Assembly: GCA_017547085.1 (NCBI GenBank)
Contig: JAFYQM010000058.1
Coordinates: forward strand, 1 to 40,210
Direction: 5' to 3'
Origin: Oscillibacter sp.
GTDB taxonomy: Bacteria > Bacillota > Clostridia > Oscillospirales > Oscillospiraceae
DNA: 40,210 bases
The notes under the pieces were generated by a model, which searched no databases, was not told the origin of the DNA, and saw only the letters and a program-made list of their open reading frames with translations. Below are positions 1 to 6,914 of the stretch, one piece after another. Numbering within the stretch: position 1 is the first letter of the stretch; each line of letters starts with the position of its first letter. The position numbers were made by a program, and so were the translations under genes.

Positions 1-379
1 AGCTTCCAACATACCCAGGCACTTGTCGCCAACAACGAGTTTTACTCCATCCAAACCACGGCTGCGCAGCCACTGAAAGAAGTTGACCCAGCTGGCCTTG
101 TCTTCCTTCATACCTTCAGTAGCACCTAAAACTTCGCGGTATCCGTCCTCATTCACCGCAATTGCAACCAAAACCAGAAGTGGTAGTAAGGTTCCGGTCA
201 TAGTGGCCGCTGCGGTAACCCTGACGGGCTTCGTTGCGTTCGTAGCGAGCTGCTTGAGTCAACTTTTCTGCCTCGGCCTCCAGCAGTTCGTTGAGAGTTT
301 CTTCCACGCTGCCGCGAACTAATTCCTTGATCTGCCCCTTGATAATTTCCTCATTAAACTGTACAATCTTCTCGGACAT
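1..379 (-). pseudogene. IS256-family (mutator-type) transposase, internally deleted remnant
   Basis: The reading begins at an ATG (379-377) with a good AAAGGAG ribosome site and gives the typical IS256-family N-terminus (MSEKIVQFNEEIIKGQIKEL, then the helical leader and the RNGYR-like stretch QGYRSGHYDRNL). At about position 170 the frame breaks. The sequence then resumes in another frame with the family's central catalytic region (AIAVNEDGYREVLGA, then EDKASWVNFFQWLRSRGLDG and VVGDKCLGM), which runs off the left edge. About 100 residues of the family are missing at the junction, so this is an internal deletion with frameshift and cannot make an active transposase, at least as seen here. The outer inverted repeat was not identified with confidence. 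Confidence 0.85.
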
Positions 380-697
380 GGTTTGCTGTCTCCTTTCAGA
401 ATGGTGGTGTCGCAACTTCATTCTACCAGAGATCTGCAAACCATGTCTCTTTTTATGCTTTTTTCAATTTGCGCAATTTATTGTACCTTATCGCAACATT
501 CACAGATATGGAAATTACGGAATGTAAATGGTTGGCTCATAACGGGCAGCAACCAGATCCAGAATAAGACAACGTAAAAGAGCGGGTTCTGTTAAACAGA
601 ACCCGCTCTTTCACTTACAGAATTTTTTTGTTTTTACACCAAATGTAAAGTATAGCATCAAAGACGCACACATAATGGTTGCAATTATAGTGTTGTG
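380..697. other. Gene-free interval between transposase remnant and hydrolase gene
   Basis: This stretch holds the 5' non-coding end of the IS256-type remnant and one perfect hairpin (577-611, listed separately). Short open frames across it are AT-rich and resemble no protein family. No promoter was recognised with confidence. Confidence 0.6.
577..611 (-). terminator. Intrinsic terminator closing the proximal ABC operon
   Basis: This is a perfect 17-bp inverted repeat (AAAGAGCGGGTTCTGTT and its complement) separated by one base, so a small loop of a few bases forms. It is rich in A on one side and T on the other, so it could work in both directions. It lies about 90 bp past the stop of the phosphotriesterase-family gene. 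Confidence 0.75.
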
Positions 698-1771
698 TTA
701 TTCGTCAAAAGTCAAGTATCTTGCAGGATTGTCGACATTAAATTTCTTAGCGATATGCGGCTCGATGCCCGCCTCTGCCAAGAAGATCTGGAAGTCAGTA
801 ATGACATGAGAGTACCCCCAGCCACCGTAAGATCGCAGGAAGTGCTTCAAGCCCTGATCGTGAGAGAGGACAATCCGGTCTGAGAAACCACGATTGCACA
901 GCATACGAATCGCGATTGTCCGCTGCAGATCCGTAGGAAGAACCCAAGAAGAAAGCGGGGGTTCTTTCTTGTAAACCGTGGTATTGCCACAGAGTTCAAA
1001 CTCCACATAACAGCCACGGTTTGCAAGGCTGATCATATAATCCACACCTTCGTAGAAATCAATATCCTTGTGGGCAAGCGCAAACTCAGGATGCCCCAGA
1101 ATGATCTTCTCCGGCTTCACGCCCTCCTCCCTAATGAGGATGTCCAGCACCTCGTGGCCACGGCGTGCGCCGGGGTCCAGATGGATGGTCAGCGCAAGAT
1201 TGGTCTCCCGCTGAGCCCGCGCCGCAGCGCGGAGCACCTTGATCTCGTCAGGGGTGATCACATAGCTGGTGCCGATCTCACCGATGATGCCGGGACGAAT
1301 GCCGGTATCGCCAATCCCATGACGGATCTCACGAATATACTGGTCTGTCAGTTGGTCTTCCGTTGCCGTGCGCACATAATCCGGCAGTGTCGGATCAATG
1401 TAATGACCCGTAGCGCAGATGATGTTGACGCCGGTCTTTCTGGAAACTTCAGCCAACCGCACAACATCCCGTCCGCTCCCCTCCAGAGAAACCTCCGTAA
1501 TCGTGCTGCCACCGGCTTCTTTAAACCAGTTGATTTCCTTGACAGCCGTTTCCATACTGTCAAGGCGACACTCATCGCGATTGCTGTATGGGTCGACCTT
1601 CATGCGCCAGAGGTTGTCCAGCGTCACCGGTTCCTCCATGAAGGCAGCATCTTCCGGGGTTTTGGGTTCCAGCAAGAAGCAGGTAAAATCACAAAAAATA
1701 TGCTCATGAGACAGCGTCTTTCCCAACTGGGACGAATCCATGGGGCCCAAAACGGTCATAACAGTTCCCAT
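698..1771 (-). CDS. Phosphotriesterase-family metal-dependent hydrolase
   Basis: A 357-residue TIM-barrel hydrolase of the phosphotriesterase (PTE/Php) family. Visible metal-site elements are the HxH pair in SHEHIFCD (His22, His24), GEIGTS with Glu165, TIHLDP (His197), LGHPEF (His227) and LSHDQG (Asp305). In classical phosphotriesterase the bridging ligand is a carboxylated lysine; here Glu165 takes that place, as in the Php branch. Family members in this branch hydrolyse lactones, including sugar lactones and their phosphates, more often than organophosphates. The start is an ATG with AGGAGG seven bases upstream. It is the last gene of the importer operon, behind the permease and an intercistronic hairpin, so it probably acts in the cytoplasm on the imported compound. 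A lactone or ester substrate is inference. Confidence 0.88.
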   Translation of the reverse strand: MGTVMTVLGPMDSSQLGKTLSHEHIFCDFTCFLLEPKTPEDAAFMEEPVTLDNLWRMKVDPYSNRDECRLDSMETAVKEINWFKEAGGSTITEVSLEGSGRDVVRLAEVSRKTGVNIICATGHYIDPTLPDYVRTATEDQLTDQYIREIRHGIGDTGIRPGIIGEIGTSYVITPDEIKVLRAAARAQRETNLALTIHLDPGARRGHEVLDILIREEGVKPEKIILGHPEFALAHKDIDFYEGVDYMISLANRGCYVEFELCGNTTVYKKEPPLSSWVLPTDLQRTIAIRMLCNRGFSDRIVLSHDQGLKHFLRSYGGWGYSHVITDFQIFLAEAGIEPHIAKKFNVDNPARYLTFDE

Positions 1772-1824
1772 CGTTGTACCTCCTGATTAGCAAAGTATAT
1801 TTTTACCGAAGTGATAAATCCCTT

Positions 1825-1863
1825 GTACGCCAGAAGGAGCGCACTGCGCACCTTCTGGCGTAC
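1825..1863 (-). other. Intercistronic stem-loop between permease and hydrolase
   Basis: A 13-bp perfect inverted repeat (GTACGCCAGAAGG and complement) around a centre that can itself pair as GCGC/GCGC. No run of T follows on the minus strand. It is therefore more likely an mRNA-stabilising or partial attenuation structure than a full terminator. Confidence 0.6.
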
Positions 1864-1881
1864 CAAATCATGTCGCTTTTA

Positions 1882-3093
1882 TCAGCGCTTGGTAGCGGAA
1901 GAATTTACGATGAATGCATCCAGTACAACTGCTACCACCAGAATAAGGCCCTGAATGATCAGACGGGTAAAGGTCTCCGCACCAATCAGGTACATACCAT
2001 TGGTCAGGGAGCCCATGACCAGAGCGCCCAGCAGAACGCCCCAGATATTGCCCTTGCCGCCGGAAAGGCTGGCGCCGCCCAGCACGCAGGCTGCGATGGA
2101 GTTCATCATGATGGAGTCGTCAACAGAGGAAACGGACACACTCTGCAGACGGGAAGCTGCGATCATACCGGCGAAAGCAAACACAGCGCCCGAAATGATG
2201 AATGCTGCCCACTTGGTATTTTTTACGCTGATGCCCGCACGGCGGACAGCCTCAGGGTTGCCGCCCAGTGCATACAGATGCACACCAAAGCGGGTCTGGG
2301 TCAAAATATATGCAAATACTGCGAGAAGAGCAATCAGCAGCAGAACCGCGAGGTTCAGGCCTTTGTATTTTCTCATAATTTCCAGAACGATGATGCCGCC
2401 AGTAAGGACCCCCACCGTAGGAAACAGCACTTTATTGGCAAATTTAACAGGAAGATTGTTCTTCTTGGCCTGAGAATAAGATTGATAAGACAGGAAGAAC
2501 AGGAATGCAACACCGACTGCCAGAACAATATAAGACAGCCAAGTGGGGAGATAGATCGTAGTGAACACCGTCAAGGAGTGATTAACCAGAGAAATCTGTG
2601 TAGATTCACTTAACAACAGAAGCAGCAGGCCTTCCAAAGCCATCTGGCCGCCCATGGTGATGATAAATGCCGGAGCGCCAAACTGTGTTACAATCCAACC
2701 TTGGACCGCACCGATCAACGCACCAAAAGCAATGCAAGCTGCAAAGCCAACGATAAAGGGTAGGCCCTTATTGATGCAGAAAATCGCAGCAATGGTTGCG
2801 GACACAGCACTGGAGGCAGCGCAGGAAAGATCCAGTTCACCGTGCAGTAGTACCAGAAACAGACCGATGGCCATGATACCCATATTCACGATCTGCACAG
2901 ACAGGGTCGTTAGGTTGCGAGGGCTGACAAACGCAGGATTCAGGATGGTAAAAATCACCCAGATCACAACAAGAGCGAAAATAACAGGGAGCATACGCAG
3001 AGGTCCATTCAGCGCCTCCATTACGCGCAGCTTTTTATTGGGCTTAATCTCCGTGGTACGGCTTAAAACCACGCTTTTCTTCTGTTCATCCAT
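1882..3093 (-). CDS. Sugar-type ABC transporter permease (RbsC/BPD_transp_2 family)
   Basis: Membrane permease of about 403 residues with many hydrophobic segments and the RbsC-type hallmarks: N-terminal FTILNPAFVSPRNLTTL, the loop LYALGGNPEAVRRAGISV, and the C-terminal AACVLGGASLSGGKGNIWG followed by GALVMGSLTNG. It would form the inner-membrane channel with the two ATPases and the lipoprotein SBP of the same operon. The start chosen is the ATG at 3093 (MDEQKKS), seven bases after GGAGG; an in-frame start 30 bases further upstream has no ribosome site. It is longer than a minimal RbsC (about 320 residues) because of an insertion after residue 200 (SQAKKNNLPVKFANK) between membrane segments. 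Substrate unknown. Confidence 0.9.
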   Translation of the reverse strand: MDEQKKSVVLSRTTEIKPNKKLRVMEALNGPLRMLPVIFALVVIWVIFTILNPAFVSPRNLTTLSVQIVNMGIMAIGLFLVLLHGELDLSCAASSAVSATIAAIFCINKGLPFIVGFAACIAFGALIGAVQGWIVTQFGAPAFIITMGGQMALEGLLLLLLSESTQISLVNHSLTVFTTIYLPTWLSYIVLAVGVAFLFFLSYQSYSQAKKNNLPVKFANKVLFPTVGVLTGGIIVLEIMRKYKGLNLAVLLLIALLAVFAYILTQTRFGVHLYALGGNPEAVRRAGISVKNTKWAAFIISGAVFAFAGMIAASRLQSVSVSSVDDSIMMNSIAACVLGGASLSGGKGNIWGVLLGALVMGSLTNGMYLIGAETFTRLIIQGLILVVAVVLDAFIVNSSATKR

Positions 3094-3152
3094 AATTTGA
3101 CCTCCAGCATAAGCAATCAGCAATGTTCATTCGTGAGAAAAAAGGTTTCGGT

Positions 3153-3186
3153 GTTCCCCGCCCCCTCTTACGAGGGAGCGGGGAAC
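3153..3186 (-). other. Intercistronic stem-loop after the SBP gene
   Basis: Inverted repeat GTTCCCCGC/GCGGGGAAC with an inner CCCTC/GAGGG extension, between the SBP stop and the permease start. A run of T appears about 12 bases later on the minus strand. Such hairpins commonly raise SBP mRNA over permease mRNA by partial termination or 3'-end protection. Confidence 0.65.
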
Positions 3187-3192
3187 AGAAAA

Positions 3193-4359
3193 TTACTTCA
3201 GCGTGTTGGCAATGGCGTCAATGTCTGCCTGAGAAGCAACACCCATGTCAACGATCAGTTCCTTCATGTTGTCCTTGGTAATCAACAGTGCGGGGATGGA
3301 AATGGTGGGGATACCGTCATTCATAAAGTTGTTGTTGGTGGAGCTGTTGACCAGATCCATGGGATACTCGCCGGTAGCCAGATAGGTGGCAACGATCTTT
3401 GCCATGGTAGCGCCCATCGTCTCATAGTCGGGCATGATATCGCCTTCCTGCCAGCCTTCCTGAACGTGGGCCAGACCCTGCATGGTAACGTCGCAGCCGC
3501 CCAGAACGTGGACGTCGCCCACCAGCCCCTGCTCATTCAGAGCAGCCAGAACACCGGCGTTCAGGTCATCGTTGTTGGTGATTACGATGTCGATATCATT
3601 ACCGGTCTGGGTCAGCATCTGCTCGGCAGGACCCTGAGCGCTTGCAGCGGACCAGCTATCAGTCTGGACATTGAAAACGACCTCAGCCTTGCCTTCAGAT
3701 TCCCAACGCTTAAACGCCTCTTCATAAACAGCGGAGAGCTCATAGTAGAAGTTGGAGTCGGGACCGCCGATGTAAGCAATCTTGTAGGGATAGCCGGAAG
3801 CGTCGCTGATGATGTTTTCTTCCATGTAATCCACATATGCCTTTGCGATCATATCAAAAGGCATGGTCATGAAGATGGGGACTTCAGCGCCAAAGGGCGT
3901 GTGGCACATGCTGGCGAAGGGAACACCTTCAGCGTTCAGCACGTTCACGGAACCAGCAGCCTGCTCTTCTTCTGCGGGGATGAAAATCATAAAGTCGCAA
4001 CCACTGGAAATCGCAGCCTCGACCTGCTGCAGCTGTTTCTGGGCGTCGCCTTCGGCGTCGACCATCTTCATCTCAACATTAGGAGCATATTTGCTCAGAT
4101 ACTCCTGAATAAAGGGACCGTCAAAGGTTTCCCAGCGGGGAGTAGCGCTGTCCGGATACATAAAGTAAACAGTAGCTTCGCCATCGAAGATCACATCGCC
4201 GGAGGGAGCGGGGGCCTTTTCGCCACTCTGCTCAGCGGCAGGAGCCTTCGTCTCTTCCTTTTCAGGGGCAGGGTCTTCCTTGGCGCCGCAGCCGGCGAAC
4301 AGGCTGACTACCATGCACAGTGCCATCAGCAGAGACAGAATCTTACTCATCTTCTTCAT
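3193..4359 (-). CDS. Lipoprotein solute-binding protein, RbsB-type (periplasmic-binding type 1)
   Basis: A 388-residue secreted lipoprotein. The N-terminus is Lys-Lys followed by a hydrophobic stretch and a lipobox LFAGC with the lipidated Cys at residue 24, then an acidic Pro/Glu/Ala linker. The mature part has type 1 periplasmic-binding features such as FIPAEEEQAAGSVNVLN, a TNNDDLNAGVLAALNEQGL segment and GGCDVTMQGLAHVQEG, the pattern of ribose/galactose-type binding proteins. It captures the substrate outside the membrane for the importer encoded by neighbouring genes. The start ATG is preceded by AGGAGG. Unusually for these operons, the SBP gene lies after the ATPase genes and before the permease. 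Ligand cannot be deduced. Confidence 0.9.
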   Translation of the reverse strand: MKKMSKILSLLMALCMVVSLFAGCGAKEDPAPEKEETKAPAAEQSGEKAPAPSGDVIFDGEATVYFMYPDSATPRWETFDGPFIQEYLSKYAPNVEMKMVDAEGDAQKQLQQVEAAISSGCDFMIFIPAEEEQAAGSVNVLNAEGVPFASMCHTPFGAEVPIFMTMPFDMIAKAYVDYMEENIISDASGYPYKIAYIGGPDSNFYYELSAVYEEAFKRWESEGKAEVVFNVQTDSWSAASAQGPAEQMLTQTGNDIDIVITNNDDLNAGVLAALNEQGLVGDVHVLGGCDVTMQGLAHVQEGWQEGDIMPDYETMGATMAKIVATYLATGEYPMDLVNSSTNNNFMNDGIPTISIPALLITKDNMKELIVDMGVASQADIDAIANTLK

Positions 4360-4399
4360 TACAAAACCTCCTAATTATTCTATATCTACTAAGTCTTGC

Positions 4400-5137
4400 T
4401 TAGCCGATACCGGTAATATGTGCGACCAGATCGTCGCGGGTAAATTCTCCGCCCTTCAGAATGCAGGCGATCTCGCCGATACGCAGGACCACTACACGGT
4501 CAGCAGATTTTACAACCTCTTCCAGATCCTGAGAAATCACCACAACAGCCTTGCCTTCATCGCGCAGGCGGCGGGTCAGACGGGATACCTGCCGCCGCTG
4601 GATCACACCCAACGCTGCGGTAGGCTCGTCCATCAGGATCACCTTTCCAGGCAGCAGCAGGGACTTTGCGATGGCGACTGCCTGCCGCTGACCGCCGGAG
4701 CGGGTGCCGACCGGAGCCTGTGGATTGGGAACGTTGGAGCCGATCTCTTCAAACAGGTCTCTGGATCTGCGCTCCATATCCTCGTGGCGCAAATGACCGA
4801 AACTGGTCAGCTCGTTGCCCAAGAAAATATTCTGGAATGCATTCAGGTTATTGCAGAGGGCCAGATCCTGATAGACCGTAAAAATGCCCATCTGCTGTGC
4901 CTTCTTCGGATTGCTGATATTGACAGGTGCACTCTCGAAGAAGATCTGACTCTCCGAATTCGCATGGACCGCACCGGAAAGGATATTCACCAGAGTGGAC
5001 TTGCCTGCGCCGTTATCGCCAACGATGAACAGCAGCTCACCTTCATGGATATCCAGATCAATATTGTTCAGTGCGCGGACGCCGCCGTAGTTTTTGGACA
5101 ACCCCCGCAAACTGATGATCGGTGTTTCATTTCTCAT
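4400..5137 (-). CDS. Single-domain sugar-type ABC ATPase, second of a split pair
   Basis: A 245-residue ATPase of the RbsA/FrcA type. Walker A is GDNGAGKST, the Q-loop region TVYQDLALC, and Walker B VILMDEPTAALG. Two positions are altered: the signature begins RSGGQ instead of LSGGQ, and the switch histidine is Gln (VVISQDLEEV). In family terms the H-loop change predicts weak or no hydrolysis at that site. With its upstream partner, which keeps the histidine, it would form an asymmetric ATPase pair resembling the two halves of RbsA. The ATG at 5137 has GGAGA upstream and lies 11 bases after the stop of the partner gene, indicating coupled translation. Confidence 0.9.
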   Translation of the reverse strand: MRNETPIISLRGLSKNYGGVRALNNIDLDIHEGELLFIVGDNGAGKSTLVNILSGAVHANSESQIFFESAPVNISNPKKAQQMGIFTVYQDLALCNNLNAFQNIFLGNELTSFGHLRHEDMERRSRDLFEEIGSNVPNPQAPVGTRSGGQRQAVAIAKSLLLPGKVILMDEPTAALGVIQRRQVSRLTRRLRDEGKAVVVISQDLEEVVKSADRVVVLRIGEIACILKGGEFTRDDLVAHITGIG

Positions 5138-5148
5138 AACGCGTCTCC

Positions 5149-5931
5149 TTATTCGTCTTCTTCCATGAAGGTATTGGAACCGGTAATTTCAGCCACAACG
5201 CGTTCTTTGGTAATCTCAGGTCTGGAGATCTCCGCCACCTTCTCGCCCAGGCGGAAAACGACCACTCTGTCACACACCGCAAACACCTCGGCAAGGTCAT
5301 GGGAAACGACCACAACGCCCACGTTTTTGCTGCGCAGATTCAGGATTAGCTTGCCCACCTGCTCACGCTGGACCAAGCCCAGATTTGCCAGCGGCTCATC
5401 CAGCAACACGATTTTGGGAGAACCCAGCATGGCACGGGCAATGGCAACCGCCTGACGCTGACCACCGGACAGATCGCTCACCTTCGCACGGACAGACGTA
5501 AGCTCAATGCCCATCTCGTCCAGGCACTCACGGGCAATGCGCTCCATCTCGCTCTCATTGAGCCGACCGAACTTGTTTACGATCTCTCTGCCCAGAAACA
5601 GATTCTGGACCACGTCGAGGTTATCGCACAGTGCTAAATCCTGATAAACGGTCTGGATACCAAGATTCACAGGGTCAAGAGTATTGGAGATCGTGATGGT
5701 CTTACCTTCAAATTCAATCTCACTCTGCTGGGGGATATTAACGCCGGAAATCACCTTCAGGAAGGTGGACTTTCCTGCACCGTTATCACCGACGAGGGCA
5801 ATCACCTCTCCCGGATAGATGTCCATATCAACATCGATCAGCGCCTGAACGCCACCAAAATACTGATGCACATGACGAAGGGACATGATCGGCGCAACGT
5901 TTTCAATGACTTCTGCTGTATTCGTATTCAT
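5149..5931 (-). CDS. Single-domain sugar-type ABC ATPase, first of a split pair
   Basis: A 260-residue ATPase with a complete motif set: Walker A GDNGAGKST, Q-loop TVYQDLALC, signature LSGGQRQAVAIA, Walker B IVLLDEPLANLG and switch histidine in VVVSHDLAEV. It is the catalytically complete member of the pair. Most RbsABC-type systems carry one fused two-domain ATPase of about 500 residues (as the distal importer in this window does), whereas here the two halves are separate genes. The ATG at 5931 is chosen because GGTGAT sits at proper distance; a GTG four codons upstream has no ribosome site. Energises the importer at the cytoplasmic face. Confidence 0.92.
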   Translation of the reverse strand: MNTNTAEVIENVAPIMSLRHVHQYFGGVQALIDVDMDIYPGEVIALVGDNGAGKSTFLKVISGVNIPQQSEIEFEGKTITISNTLDPVNLGIQTVYQDLALCDNLDVVQNLFLGREIVNKFGRLNESEMERIARECLDEMGIELTSVRAKVSDLSGGQRQAVAIARAMLGSPKIVLLDEPLANLGLVQREQVGKLILNLRSKNVGVVVVSHDLAEVFAVCDRVVVFRLGEKVAEISRPEITKERVVAEITGSNTFMEEDE

Positions 5932-6011
5932 CTCTCGTATCACCTCTGGATCTTGTTTTCACGGGTTGCTCCATGCTGTGCGGTGGATAAAGCAGAAATT
6001 TATTGGATCTA

Positions 6012-6500
6012 TTAGACTCTGTCCTTCTTGGGAATGGTAGTAAACTTGGTCTCGCCCAGCAGGACCTTGATATCGATGTCTGCGCTGGGATAGCCGGCGA
6101 TCAGAACAGCCTGTGCGTGAATTCCTACGTCACCGGTCTGCACAACAGCCTTGCAGCGGTTACGCAGATCATAATACTCAGGTGCATAGTTAATCTGGCG
6201 GACCTTATTTACGCCGAACAGTTCGACCAGAGTGCCGTAATCCTTGGGATTCTGGTCCGGCATATCCTCGGTGATGATAGCGCCCTCGAAATCACCTGCC
6301 TCCACCAGTGTGCGGACAACATCCTCAAAAGAGGGGGAGCCGGTAACCACTTCCAGATCCAGATACTCAACACTGGGGTCCAGAGGATACAGCGCCTTGG
6401 AACAGGTGCCGCTGCCGGAATCAGCAATAAACAGCATTTCGCCATGGCGGATGGATGCAACGATGGCTGCCAGTCTCTCGTTCAGAATTCTTCTTTTCAT
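6012..6500 (-). CDS. RbsD/FucU-family sugar mutarotase-like protein
   Basis: A 162-residue cytoplasmic protein. The N-terminal pattern LNERLAAIVASIRHGEM with IADSGSG matches the active-site region of D-ribose pyranase RbsD/FucU (catalytic His in the RHG stretch, Asp in ADSG), and the C-terminal AVVQTGDVGIHAQAVLIAG matches the conserved end of the family. Members interconvert cyclic forms of ribose or fucose after import. The family is normally about 140 residues, so this one carries small insertions and could have a different sugar-like substrate. It is the first gene after the ANTAR-type leader, with AGGAGG seven bases before the ATG, and it leads the importer operon. Its presence supports a sugar or sugar derivative as the transported compound. 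Confidence 0.82.
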   Translation of the reverse strand: MKRRILNERLAAIVASIRHGEMLFIADSGSGTCSKALYPLDPSVEYLDLEVVTGSPSFEDVVRTLVEAGDFEGAIITEDMPDQNPKDYGTLVELFGVNKVRQINYAPEYYDLRNRCKAVVQTGDVGIHAQAVLIAGYPSADIDIKVLLGETKFTTIPKKDRV

Positions 6501-6611
6501 AATAATTCCTCCTGATATATGAAGTGTGGTTCACTTTGCGACGCATTTCATGCCGAGCCCTCTTTCGCTCTCTGTGCAGCCTCCCGCATGCCACAGTCTT
6601 GAAAGGAGGAG

Positions 6612-6650
6612 GTTCCTCCCCTCAAGAACCCGCTTCTTTCGGGGAGGAAC
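6612..6650 (-). other. Second hairpin in the operon leader
   Basis: A 10-bp perfect inverted repeat (GTTCCTCCCC and complement) about 110 bases before the first start codon and downstream of the leader terminator. It has no T run on the minus strand. It is probably an mRNA structure in the read-through transcript. Confidence 0.5.
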
Positions 6651-6693
6651 AGAGAAAAGAAGAGATCCGTTTTTGCACCTCGTATAAGTGATG

Positions 6694-6742
6694 AAAAACA
6701 AAAACGGTCGCTCTCATCCCTTGTGGGACGAAAGCAACCGTT
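6694..6742 (-). terminator. Leader terminator, predicted target of ANTAR antitermination
   Basis: On the minus strand an 18-bp uninterrupted stem (starting AACGGTTGCTTTCG, loop ACAA, G-U pairs allowed) is followed directly by TTTTTGTTTTT-type U-rich sequence. It lies in the untranslated leader about 190 bases before the first gene. Its 5' strand contains the loop and 3' arm of the upstream P2 hairpin, so the two structures exclude each other. Confidence 0.88.
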
Positions 6743-6789
6743 ACTTTCTGCTCTGTTTCTTTTACGAAGCTACCATAACCTCGTAAAAG
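6730..6789 (-). promoter_or_regulatory. Tandem-hairpin ANTAR antiterminator (P1 6759-6789, P2 6730-6748)
   Basis: On the minus strand P1 is a 12- to 13-bp hairpin beginning CTTTTACGAGG with loop ATGGTA. P2 is GAAAGT/GCTTTC with loop ACGGTT. Both hexaloops fit A-x-x-G-x-x, both have one bulged base at the 5' side of the loop, and both loops are followed by GCTT. Ten bases separate the hairpins. This is the architecture bound by ANTAR-domain dimers (EutV, NasR type). P2 overlaps the 5' half of the terminator, and an ANTAR regulator is encoded about 2 kb upstream. Confidence 0.85.
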
Positions 6790-6824
6790 CAATATTTAAT
6801 TAAACCGTTAAATTATGTATTAAT

Positions 6825-6852
6825 AATATAACAGTCTTGCACAACTTGTCAA
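6825..6852 (-). promoter_or_regulatory. Sigma-A-type promoter of the proximal importer operon
   Basis: On the minus strand TTGACA (6852-6847), a 16-base spacer and TATATT (6830-6825). Transcription would start near 6818, about 30 bases before hairpin P1. The promoter lies between the kinase stop codon and the leader hairpins, so the importer operon has its own transcript. Confidence 0.8.
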
Positions 6853-6914
6853 TCACTCATTTTTTACAAATCATACGGTTAAAATTGCACATATCTGATA
6901 AAAATGGCCTTCCG

